Shown one piece after another: positions 45,609-54,600 of a stretch of DNA of 64,000 nt (the stretch's first letter is position 1; the number at the start of each line of letters is the position of its first letter). Origin of the DNA: Schistocerca nitens (taxonomy: Eukaryota; Arthropoda; Insecta; Orthoptera; Acrididae); NCBI RefSeq assembly GCF_023898315.1, contig NC_064614.1, positions 1,051,652,432 through 1,051,716,431 on the forward strand, written 5' to 3'. Position numbers and translations under genes: made by a program. The notes below the pieces were generated by a model. That model was not told the origin of the DNA. It saw nothing but the letters and a program-made list of their open reading frames with translations, and did not search any database.

Positions 45609-47004
45609 CACTACTGGCAATTAAAATTGCTACACCACGAAGATGAAGTGCTAAAGACGCGCAATTGAACCGACGGGAAGAAGATGCTTTGATATGCAAA
45701 TGATTAACTTTTCAGAGGATTCACACAAGGTTGGCGGCGGTGGCTACACCTCCAACCTGCTGACACGAGGAAAGTTTCCAACCGATTTCTCATACACAAA
45801 CAGCAGTTGTATGGCGTTGCCTGGTGGTGCCTCGTGTAAGGAGCAGAAATATGTACCATCAAGTTTCCGACTTTGATAAAGGTCGGATTGTAACTTATCG
45901 CCATTGCGGTTTATCTTATCGCGACATTGCTGCTCGCGTTGGTCGAGATCCAATGACTGTTAGCAGAATATGGAATTCGGTGGGTTCAGGAGGGTAATAC
46001 GGAACGCCGTGCTGGATATCAACGGCCTCGGAGCACTAGCAGTCGAGATAACAGGCATCTTATCCGCATGGCTGTAACGGATCGTGCAGCCACGTCTGGA
46101 TCCCTGAGTCAACAGATGGGGACGTTTGCAAGAAAACAACCATCTGCACGAACAGTTCGACGACGTTTACAGCAGCATGGACTATCAGCTCGGAGCCCAT
46201 GGCTGCGGTCACCCCTGACGTTGCATCACAGGCAGGACCGCCTGCGATGGTGTACTGAACGACGAACCTGGGTGCACGAATGGCAAAACGTCATTTTTTT
46301 CGGATGAATCCAGGCTCTGTTTTCAGCATCATGATAGTCGCATCCGTGTTTGGCGACATCGAGGTGAACGCACATTGGAAGCGTGTATTCGTCATCGCCA
46401 TACTGGCACATCACCCGACGTGATGGTATGGGGTGCCACTGGTTACATGTCTCGGTCACCTCTTGATCGCATTGGCGGCACTGTGAACAGAGAGCGGTAC
46501 ATTTCAGATGTGTTACTACCCGTGGCTCTATCCTTCATTCGATCCCTGCGAAACTCTACATTTCAGAAGGATAATGCACGATCGCATGTTGCAGGTCCTG
46601 TACGGGCATTTCTGGGAACAGAAAATGTTCGACTGCTGTCCTGGCCAGCACATTCTCCAGATCTCTCACCAATTGAAAACGTCTGGTCAATGGTGGCCGA
46701 GCAACTGGCTTGTCACAATACGTCAGTCACTACTCTTGATGATCTGTGGTATAGTGTTGAAGCTGCGTTGGCAGCTGTACCTGTACACACCATCCAAGCT
46801 CTGTTCGACTCAGTGCCCAGGCGTATCAAGGCCGTTATTACAGCCAGAGGTGGTTGTTCTTGGTACTGATTTCTCAGGATCTATCCACTCAAATTGCGTG
46901 AAAATGTAATCACACGTCAGTTCTAGTATAATATATTTGTCCAATGAATACCCGTTGATCATCTGCATTTCTTCTTGGTGTTACAGTTTTAATGGCCAGT
47001 AGTG
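45609..47004 (+). mobile_element. Tc1-like transposon, complete ends, broken gene
   Basis: Inverted ends of about 30 bp: CACTACTGGCAATTAAAATT at the left and its counterpart CACTACTGGCCATTAAAACT, reversed, at the right. TA flanks both sides (45607-45608 and 47005-47006). It is 1396 bp long and contains one transposase pseudogene. The family differs from the one at 12992. Confidence 0.94.
45850..46869 (+). pseudogene. Tc1-like transposase, frameshifted
   Basis: Begins MYHQVSDFDKGRIVTYRHCG with a helix-turn-helix region, and the frame breaks near 45996. It resumes at 46068 with MAVTDRAATSGSLSQQM and RTVRRRLQQHGLSAR. A further break in a T-run (46292-46298) falls inside the first catalytic motif, where FSDESRF would be expected. 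The last part (46375-46869) keeps KDNARSH (second Asp, preceding Gln changed to Lys) and SPDLSPIENVW (Glu), with 34 residues between, the normal Tc1 spacing, and ends in GGCSWY. At least two frameshifts make it inactive. Confidence 0.88.
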
Positions 47005-47449
47005 TATTTTTCAGTTTTAGTTTCATGGATATTATTTCTACGTCAGCTGTCATCGAAATGATTACATAGTTGTAGTTTCTTATCGATACTTCTAAGTACC
47101 ACCAAAATACCTCGTTTGGTCAAATCGATATAATTATCACATGGACCTAAATGTTTCAAAAAACTGTTTCTGTCAATGTAAAACTGATATATTAATTTGT
47201 CTCTCTTTATTTAACTGTAAATAAGAAGGAGAAGCTCAGTAGCATGAGCGAATGCGATACACGGACGTAAAATCCATCCGTTGTAATGAAAGTTAATATC
47301 AAGCTTTGATACTACTGTTGTGGGAAAACACCGTAGAAACGAGGTGGCTACTGGCAATGCTTTGTGTGAAACTTGCAATGTAGATACCGTTCGCAGTTCC
47401 ATGGTGATTTTAGTGGATGATGCTGTTATCCAGAGAGTAGTTGCGGCGC

Positions 47450-48000
47450 TGTTGGTCTGTAGCGAAATATAGAAGACCTGCAAGGGATCGATGCTTGGTG
47501 CTGGGAACGACAGTCGACCCTCAACATAGAAAAAGTAACTTACTGAGAATATGTAGCCAGGAAAATCTTTTTCTGTATGATTATGCAATCACAGAATAGT
47601 TAGTGGAAGCAGTTACTTCAATAAAATATTTAGGAGAATGCGTACGGAGCGATCTGAAATGGCATGACAACATAAAATTGATCGCGAGTGAGGCAGATGC
47701 GAGACTCAAAGTCATTGGAAGAATCTCCAGGAAATGTAGGCCACCAGCAAAGGAAGTAGCTTGTCAAACATTCGTTCGAACAGTACTTGAATATCACTCT
47801 TTAGTGTTGTATTCGTAACTGATGGGACTGATAGAAGAAATGGAGAAGATCCAAAGAGGAGCAAAGCGTTTCTTCGCAGATTCATTTGGTAAGCACGAGA
47901 GCGTCACAGATACGGTCAAACAACTCCTGTGACAGACGTTGTAAAGGAGACCTTCTGCGTTGCTGTGAATTCTTCTATTTAAGTGCCGAGAGCGTAAATT
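47450..48000 (+). pseudogene. Fragment of LINE reverse transcriptase C-terminus
   Basis: The plus strand contains IKYLGECVRSDLKWHDNIK, EACQTFVRTVLEYHS-type sequence and EEMEKIQRGAKRF (47603-47870). This is the typical region after RT in jockey/CR1-like LINEs. Both ends are missing and several stops are present. Confidence 0.65.
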
Positions 48001-48643
48001 CGAGGAAGAGTCAACAAAACAAACAATACTATACAAAGTAACCGGTATTTGTCAAGTTCAATGAGCAATGCCGTGTTTGCCTCGTTGGCACGTCGATAAA
48101 TATAGGAACGTTGGGGAAAGAAATTAGTCGATAAAAGTAGCCTTTCTGTGATAATGTAAGGAAAGAAGAGACGAAACCACTTGAACTGTAACTCATTGAA
48201 ATTGATCTCCCAAATTTGCCAGAAGTGTTTCATACGAAATGCCCCTGTCACAAAATAATGCCACATAAATAAGCCGCTGCGTTTCAGATCCTGGTTTTAC
48301 AAGTATCATGTTACATTCTTTGTTGTTATGTATTTCTGGACAAAATTTACGCTGCTCTCTTGATTCAAGAAACGATTAAAAAGCGGAAAATCACTTGAAG
48401 TTGGAATGGAGGATACGGATCGGCATGTATGGTACATTTCTGTACATTATTTATTTCTGTACATTGTTTATACAGTCTCGGATATTTGCATTCTAATTAT
48501 ATTGACCATACTTACACTAATTGACTTTTTGATACGTTTTTGAAATAATCATGTTTTTCCTTATTTCGTTTCAGATCAACTAAAGATGACGTTAAGATAG
48601 ATATTTATTTCTCTTTCCCTTCATCTTTCTTATAAACCCTTTC
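48001..48643. other. Unassigned DNA
   Basis: AT-rich, nothing recognised. Confidence 0.4.
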
Positions 48644-48660
48644 TTCTTCTCAGAATGAGC

Positions 48661-48844
48661 CGCGGTGGTCTAGCGGTTCTAGGCGCGCAATCCGGAACCG
48701 CGCGACTGCTACGGTCGCAGGTTCGAATCCTGCCTCCGGCATGGATGTGTGTGATGTCCTTAGGTTCGTTACGTTTAAGTAGTTCTAAGTTCTAGGGGAC
48801 TGATGACCACAGATGTTAAGTCCCATAGTGCTCAGAGCCATTTT
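48661..48844 (+). mobile_element. SINE-A
   Basis: Target duplication TTCTTCTCAGAATGAGC (17 bp) at 48644-48660 and 48845-48861. The first bases of the head are missing or shared with the duplication. Confidence 0.93.
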
Positions 48845-49185
48845 TTCTTCTCAGAATGAGCTATTTTCGTCTCACATGACCGTTTGACACCAATAGTATT
48901 CCTATTTATTTTACCATCCTGAAAACCTTTCAATTTCTAGACTTGTAGCATGAATTGTATTTGTTTAGCAACGTCTCCAATTTAATTTGCATTTATTGCT
49001 ACTACTTTGTTGCCTTGGCTGCCTCACATTTTCTGTGTCTCCTTTCTAGTTTTTGAACAATTTGTGGATCTTCTTTGCTAATCTGTTTTCTCTACATTCT
49101 CTCTACAGATCTATGGAGTGTAATATGCCTTTACCCGGTCTCATTTTTTATTTTATGGCAAAACAAATGTTTTCCATATCTGGTT

Positions 49186-49371
49186 CAATTGGTTCAAATG
49201 GCTCTGAGCACTATGGGACTTAACTTCTGGGGTCATCACTCCCCTAAAACTTAGAACTACTTAAACTTAACTAACCTAAGGACATCACACACATCCATGC
49301 GACCTGCGACCGTAGCAGCAACGCGGTTCCGGACTGAAGCGCCTAGAACCACTTCGCCACAGCGGCAGGCC
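49186..49371 (-). mobile_element. SINE-A lacking its B box
   Basis: Minus-strand copy. At about 49298 the run that normally carries the promoter B box is deleted (about 18 bases). No clear target duplication. Confidence 0.85.
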
Positions 49372-49550
49372 GTCGCGTAACGTACTGAGATAACACCATT
49401 ACCAATAAATAATTCTCAAAGAAAATAACTTGTCTACGTCCCTCTTCAACAATGATGAGATATTTACAACGGGTTTTGGCCCTAAAGTGGTACTGTAGTA
49501 TAAACAACACACGCCCATGAAAAAACAGAGCCGTCTTGGAGGTGTGTTGT

Positions 49551-49640
49551 TCATCCACATTTATACATCTACATTTATACTCCGCAAGCCACCCAACGGT
49601 GTGTGGCGGAGGGCACACTTCGCCAACTTAAACGTGTTAA
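49551..49640 (-). repeat. Short LINE-tail-like repeat with CATCTACATTTATAC units
   Basis: Begins with CATCCACATTTATACATCTA-type short repeats and continues GCCACCCAACGGTGTGTGGC, a sequence I recall as a widespread arthropod repeat (3' end of a LINE). Only the end is present. Confidence 0.5.
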
Positions 49641-49998
49641 CGCAATAGTTCTTGGAAGAAGGTGGCCCTCAGTACTTCGGACTCTGCGTTCTTAGTCGGA
49701 GTGTAATTCACCTTAGCAATACGTTACGAAAGTGCAGCTTATCCAATACCGATGCACACGGAAACAATCCATGTCTCGTTTGATGTTTAATCGTGGACCC
49801 GACAAAGCACTGTTTCTCGTGATCGTATGGCCTACTCTAGTCACCCATTTTCCTAGGTGTTGTCGATGTGACTTTTGTTTGCTTACTATAAATATTTTTC
49901 ATTTGTCAGAATAGTGGCGTCTTTTGAATCTGTTTGATGTCCGTGCTGGTACTTGCTTCTGCGCATGTTTCCTGTTCCCACTGGCTTCGTTAGCCTGT
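49641..49998. other. Unassigned DNA
   Basis: Nothing recognised. Confidence 0.4.
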
Positions 49999-50010
49999 CT
50001 GGAAACAGTC

Positions 50011-50181
50011 AAAAATGGTTCAAATGGCTCTCAGCACTATGGGACTTAGTCCCCTACAACTTAGAACTACTTAAACCTAACTAACACACATCCATGCCCG
50101 AGGCAGGATTCTAACCTGCGACCGTAGAGGTCTCGTGGTTCCAGACTGTAGCGCCTAGAACCGCTCGGCCACCCCGGCCGG
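50011..50181 (-). mobile_element. SINE-A
   Basis: Minus-strand copy with a shortened body. Target duplication CTGGAARCAGTC at 49999-50010 and 50182-50193 with one mismatch. Confidence 0.92.
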
Positions 50182-50193
50182 CTGGAAGCAGTC

Positions 50194-50954
50194 TGTAACA
50201 GCCATTTCCTTGAGGTTGGGCAATATTTCACTAATCGTAATTTGCTGAGATGTTACAGAGTCGGGTCAGTAGATTCTCGCGGAGCACCTGCTATACATGC
50301 GACGTTGACTCCGCAGCAAAAGTCCTCTGTCAAGTAAATGGAGCTCTGATGATGAAGCTGTGCTTCAGAATAACACTGGCTGTTTAAAAATAGTACTGAA
50401 AAGGCAGTAGATGGATTTCATTATTAAATTTCCGATGTGTTATTGTAACTTTACTCAGCGACCGCCATCCAAGTGCAACTAAATGAAAAGAAAATTGTGT
50501 TTATGTAAATGACTAAAAATCCTTGTTCCAGGGAAAGCTTTATGGAGTTCCGCTCCTTAGAGGAAAGTGACCGTTGTAACACCTTATTTTCGCGTTTGTC
50601 TGGAGGACGGGCGGAGGTAACATCACGACCTTGTTGTGCTCATCGCAAGCTGCTAATTGGCGCTCACGGACGTCCTCGTAACACGAATCCATCAGGTCCA
50701 AACAGTACTGCTCGTTAGGACTTTAGCCGCTCGTCTCAGTTACCGCCATAGGGGATCAGCGCAGTTGCGAGGGGGCACACGGAAGTGGCTCGTTACGTCT
50801 GCTAGCGGCCGCTTGTTTGCCGTGATTGCCGAGCGTGGCGTGTCGCTCTTCGCTCCAGAGCTACACGTCGGGCAGTGGGGCTGGGGAAGCCAACAGCCAG
50901 GCGGTTGTCCCTACTGTACAAGCTGCGTGCATGTCTCTCTCCCCCTCTCTCTGC

Positions 50955-50955
<1 letters not shown>
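50194..50955. other. Unassigned DNA, moderately GC-rich at the right
   Basis: Nothing recognised. The open frame at 50657-51043 runs through a GT microsatellite and is not a credible gene. Confidence 0.4.

Positions 50956-50988
<33 letters not shown>
50956..50988 (+). repeat. (GT)n microsatellite, left part
   Basis: Simple GT repeat directly before the mariner end at 50992. The repeat continues after the mariner at 52648. Confidence 0.95.
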
Positions 50989-50992
<4 letters not shown>

Positions 50993-51206
50993 ACGAGGGT
51001 AGTTTGGAAAGTTCCCCAAATCACCACGAAAGATCAGCGCTAGCGCAAAGAGTTGTTCACCTGATAGTCATTGGACTGTTGCCTGTAAACAAGTGACTCA
51101 TCAGTGCTCTTGGGAGAGAGCTGTGGCGGTGACGTGGCTCTGTTGTTGTTCCCGCGTAGTGATTTCCGAAGATGGAAAAAATCGATATTCGAATAGTGAT
51201 TAAATA

Positions 51207-51575
51207 GAATGACTTTTTCACTCTGCAGCGGAGTGTGCGCTGATATGAAACTTCCTTGCAGATTAAAACTGTATGCCGGACCGAGACTCGAACTCGGGAC
51301 CTTTGCCTTTCACGGGCGAGTGCTCACTGAGCTGGGCAAGTGCTCACTGAGCTACCCAAGCACGACTCACGACCCGACCTCACAGCTTTACTTCGCAAGA
51401 GAACTTCTGTAAAGTTTGGAAGGCAGGAAACGAGGTACTGGGAGAAGTAAAGCTGTGAGGACGGGTCGTGAGTCGTACTTGGGTAGCTCAGTTGATAGAG
51501 CACTTGCCCGCGAAAGGTAAAGGTCCCGAGTTCGAGTCTCGGTCCGGCACACAGTTTTAATCTGCCAGGAAGTTC
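51207..51575. mobile_element. Palindromic tRNA-like element inside the mariner
   Basis: Target duplication AGTGATTAAATA at 51195-51206 and 51576-51587. The left arm is the reverse complement of the right arm, each with a tRNA-like stretch (right arm: TTGGGTAGCTCAGTTGATAG, 51479-51498, then GAGTTCGAGTCTCGGTC). The centre (about 51385-51450) holds further unit sequence, CTTCTGTAAAGTTTGGAAGG. A 22-bp block (GCAAGTGCTCACTGAGCT type) is tandemly doubled in the left arm. Same family as 39993-40200. Confidence 0.88.
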
Positions 51576-51942
51576 AGTGATTAAATACTTCGTAAAGAAA
51601 GGTATGAACGCAAAGCACATTAATGCGATTTCGAGAATAAACTGGGGGACTCTGCTCCTTCATATTCAACTGTTGCCAAGTGGACAAGTGAATTTAAATT
51701 TGCTCTGGAGAGCTTAGATGATGAGCTGCGCAGTAGTCGGCCAAAATGCGTCACTACTCCTGAAATCATTGCAAAAGTGCACAAAATGGTCATGGAGGAT
51801 CGCCGATTGAAATTGTGTGAAATTATTCACGCTTGCCAGATGTCATCTGAAAGGGTACATCACATTTCAGCTGCAGAATTGGAAATGGAAAAATTATCTG
51901 CGAGATCGGTACCGCTACAAGACAATGCGCGCCCGCACCCAT

Positions 51943-52140
51943 GTGCCGTGCGGCCGAGCGGTTCTAGGCGCTACAGTCTGGAGCCGCGCGACCGCTACGG
52001 TCGCAGGTTCGAATCCTGCCTCGGGCATGGATGTGTGTGGTGTCCTTAGGTTAGTTAGGTTTAAGTAGTTCTAAGTCCTAGGGGACTGATGACCTCAGAA
52101 GTTAAGTCCCATAGTGCTCAGAGCCATTTGAACCATTTTT
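51943..52140 (+). mobile_element. SINE-A inside the mariner
   Basis: The body is complete and the start of the head is clipped. It lies in the mariner C-terminal coding part; no clear target duplication. Confidence 0.87.
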
Positions 52141-52349
52141 TGTTGGCACACACAACTTATTCATCTGATCTGGCTTCCCAAAACTGAAAATTTTTCTTGC
52201 TGGACGAAGATTCGCTTCAAACGAAGAATTGATAGCTGGAGTTGACAACTGTTTTTCAGGCCTTGAGGAAACCCACGTTCGAGATTGGGTCAATGCAATG
52301 GAATATCGTTGGACGAAGTGCATTAATCTACAGGGAGACTACATTGAGC

Positions 52350-52563
52350 TCCGCGGAGTGGCCGTGCGGTTTGAGGCGCCATGCCATGGATTGCGCGGCC
52401 CCTCCTGCCGGAGGTTCGAGTCCTCCCTCTGGCATGGGTGTGTGTGTGTGTGTGTGTGTTGTTCTGAGCATTAGTTAATTTAGTTTAAGTAGTGTGTAAG
52501 TCTAGGGACCGATCACCTCAGTAGTTTGGTCCCTTAAGAATTCACACACATTCGAACATTTTT
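52350..52563 (+). mobile_element. SINE-C inside the mariner
   Basis: Head with GGTTCGAGTCCTCCCTC, an internal (GT)n run and the SINE-C body. The flanks GACTACATTGAGC and GACTACGGTGAAA look like a diverged target duplication. It inserted just after the transposase stop region. Confidence 0.85.
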
Positions 52564-52641
52564 GACTACGGTGAAACTTAAAAAAAGTTTCACTGACGTA
52601 ACTACCTCTTGTTTATTCCGTTCCGAGAACTTTTCAAACCA

Positions 52642-52647
<6 letters not shown>

Positions 52648-52705
<58 letters not shown>

Positions 52706-52710
52706 TATGT
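52648..52710 (+). repeat. (GT)n microsatellite, right part
   Basis: About 30 GT units directly after the mariner end. Confidence 0.95.
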
Positions 52711-52725
52711 CTAAGAGGAGGGAGG

Positions 52726-52731
<6 letters not shown>

Positions 52732-52774
<43 letters not shown>
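52732..52774 (+). repeat. (GA)n microsatellite
   Basis: About 21 GA units, close to the GT microsatellite. Confidence 0.95.
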
Positions 52775-52778
<4 letters not shown>

Positions 52779-52904
52779 CCTACTTGTTTGCTGAACTGGA
52801 CGACAAGCTGTATTGCAGCAGATATACTGAACGTGATTGAGGGCTGCACCGACATGCGGGAACTATAGGACTGAGATTTATATCTATGTTTTTCGAAGGC
52901 CCCC

Positions 52905-53235
52905 TGGAGTGGCCGAACTGCTAGTTCAGCAAGTCTTGCAGGAGAACTTGTTTGCAGTATTGAAGGTAGGAGACAAGGTATTGGCAGAAGGAAACCTGCG
53001 AGAATGGTCGTTAGTCATGCTTGGGAGGCTAAGCTGCCACCCAAAGGTAAAAGTCCCTGGTTAAAGTTCCAGCACAGTTTTAATCTGCCAGGAAGTCTCT
53101 TACCACCTCACTCTCCACTGCAGAGTGAAAATTACACTCTGAAAACAATCCCCTAATCTGTGGTTAGGCTGTGTCTCCACATTATCCTTCTTCCAGGAGT
53201 GCAAGCTCTGTAAGTTTCGCAGGTGAGTTGTATAC
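52905..53235 (+). repeat. Diverged tandem fragments of the tRNA-like palindromic family
   Basis: The order is AGGTAGGAGACAAGGTATTGGC, a degraded tRNA-like part (GGGAGGCTAAGCTGCCACCC), CAGTTTTAATCTGCCAGGAA and CACTGCAGAGTGAAAAT. Then comes a second unit's start (GTGGTTAGGCTGTGTCTCC, CCAGGAGTGCAAGCTCTG). So one unit is followed head-to-tail by the beginning of another, unlike the inverted copies. Confidence 0.7.
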
Positions 53236-54600
53236 AGTGTTACACAAGGTGCTGAAGTTTCATGAGAACAAGGTGCAGTTGCATTATGCACTCGAACATG
53301 TTGACAGAACAAAAGGCAAGCATTTACAATTGACGTCAGGACTCGCATCTACGTTGACCTGTACTATATGAAAACACATGTTCCCGGACGACACTTGTCT
53401 CATGTAAATGGGGGCGATAAACGGTTAACGAAACTGGCTCTCTCTATTTCGCCTGCAATTTTATTGTCCTGTTGCGGTCTTTTATTACGAGTAGCTGGTG
53501 GCGCCTGCAACACCATATGACCTTGCCCCGCCCTTGAATGGCTTTCGAACAATAAATTTGCACGTTGAGATCTGTTTGGCTTTAAACTGAACAGTCTACA
53601 AACATAAACGAAGTGTACACGTGGTTGAGTAATACTTTGTCTATCATACCTTTTGCGTCGCGTTTAGTGAAAAACGTATGGGCTCGAACTTAGGGAGTAG
53701 CTACAATGAGAAAAGTTAAAACGTAGCTTCCACTACTTATCTTTAAGTATCGTTTTGGTTTTTAATGTTCTACACTAAAGTGCACCACATGTATTAATCG
53801 CTGACCCAAGTAGTAACATTTACTCTGATTAGTATATTTCCTTCTGGATAGTAAAAGTTATTTCCACTTGGTAATTCTGGTCGCCAGTCCTGAAGGGACG
53901 ATTTTAGAGAATAAATCTGTGCATCAAACTTGAAACTGTTAATGGTTTTATTTGTGAATAATCATATTATTCGCTTTTAGTAACAGAATGAAACACTCTA
54001 GATCTCTGATGGCCTTATTTTCAGCAGTTACTTCACGAAACTTTTCAAATAAATATTTAATTAGTTACTATTTCTTGGCTGAATTTACTTTTGCCTTGAG
54101 AAACTAAACAAATAAAGTGAATCAAGCACTTTTACAACAAAGCCCGTCATAGGTGTGTGGCTCTGCTTTCTTTCATTAAGGATCTCATAAACATAATATC
54201 AAATGCAATGACTTCTCCACTGACGGATTTAAAGCTATGAGGTAATATTTTAGTAAGGTAAGCAAAACATACTTGCAATAGAAAGATAACAATATCGAGG
54301 ATTAGCTCTTTCTCTGTTACTTCAAAAACACTATCGCAACTCTAATCTCGCTTTACTTTATATGATAAACACTACGCAACAATGGATTTGATACTGCTTG
54401 AAAATAGCGCGAGTGTTTTGTAATAGGGTGCGCTGGTACCTATTTAGCAACCAGAAATGTTGTAGGACGTCAGGATTTTTAGTTATAGCTGGAAGTCATA
54501 TGATATTAGTAGCCTCTACATTGGTAATGATGTAGCTGCATCAACGAGTCGTGTCTGATGTACTATTACGTGAGTGTGTGTGTTCTCAAGGTTACTATGG
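53236..54600. other. Unassigned AT-rich DNA
   Basis: 1.4 kb with no recognised gene or element. Confidence 0.45.

Larger units (their letters stand above)
51170..52348 (+). pseudogene. Mariner transposase remnants (N- and C-terminal parts)
   Basis: The N-terminal part (51171-51206, then 51588-51917) has the helix-turn-helix sequence ending in TPEIIAKVHKMVMEDRRLK and SSERVHHI. The sequence then jumps from SARSVP directly to QDNARPH (the second catalytic Asp), so the first catalytic Asp and about a third of the protein are missing. After a SINE the C-terminal part (52141-52348) has PKLKIFLAGRRFASNEELI and RWTKCINLQGDYIE, the usual mariner ending. It is non-functional. Confidence 0.87.
50992..52648 (+). 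mobile_element. Mariner transposon, internally deleted and multiply interrupted
   Basis: Inverted ends: CGAGGGTAGTTTGGAAAGTT near 50994 and, reversed, CGAGGGTGGTTTGAAAAGTT near 52647. The interior carries an N-terminal and a C-terminal transposase part with the middle deleted. Three other elements lie inside: a palindromic tRNA-like element (51207-51575), a SINE-A (51943-52140) and a SINE-C (52350-52563). A TA precedes the left end; the right side runs straight into GT repeats. Confidence 0.9.

Noticed and set aside
50657..51043. 128-codon open frame
   Set aside because: Runs through a GT microsatellite and into the mariner end, with no recognisable domain.
51475..51552. A tRNA gene (strong A-box and B-box-like sequence, GGGTAGCTCAGTT and GAGTTCGAGTCTC)
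   Set aside because: It lies in a duplicated inverted element with a target-site duplication. The anticodon loop lacks the conserved U33 by my count, and near-identical text occurs at 40124-40180.
52609..52868. Small Cys/Val-rich and Arg/Glu-rich proteins
   Set aside because: Direct translation of GT and GA microsatellites.
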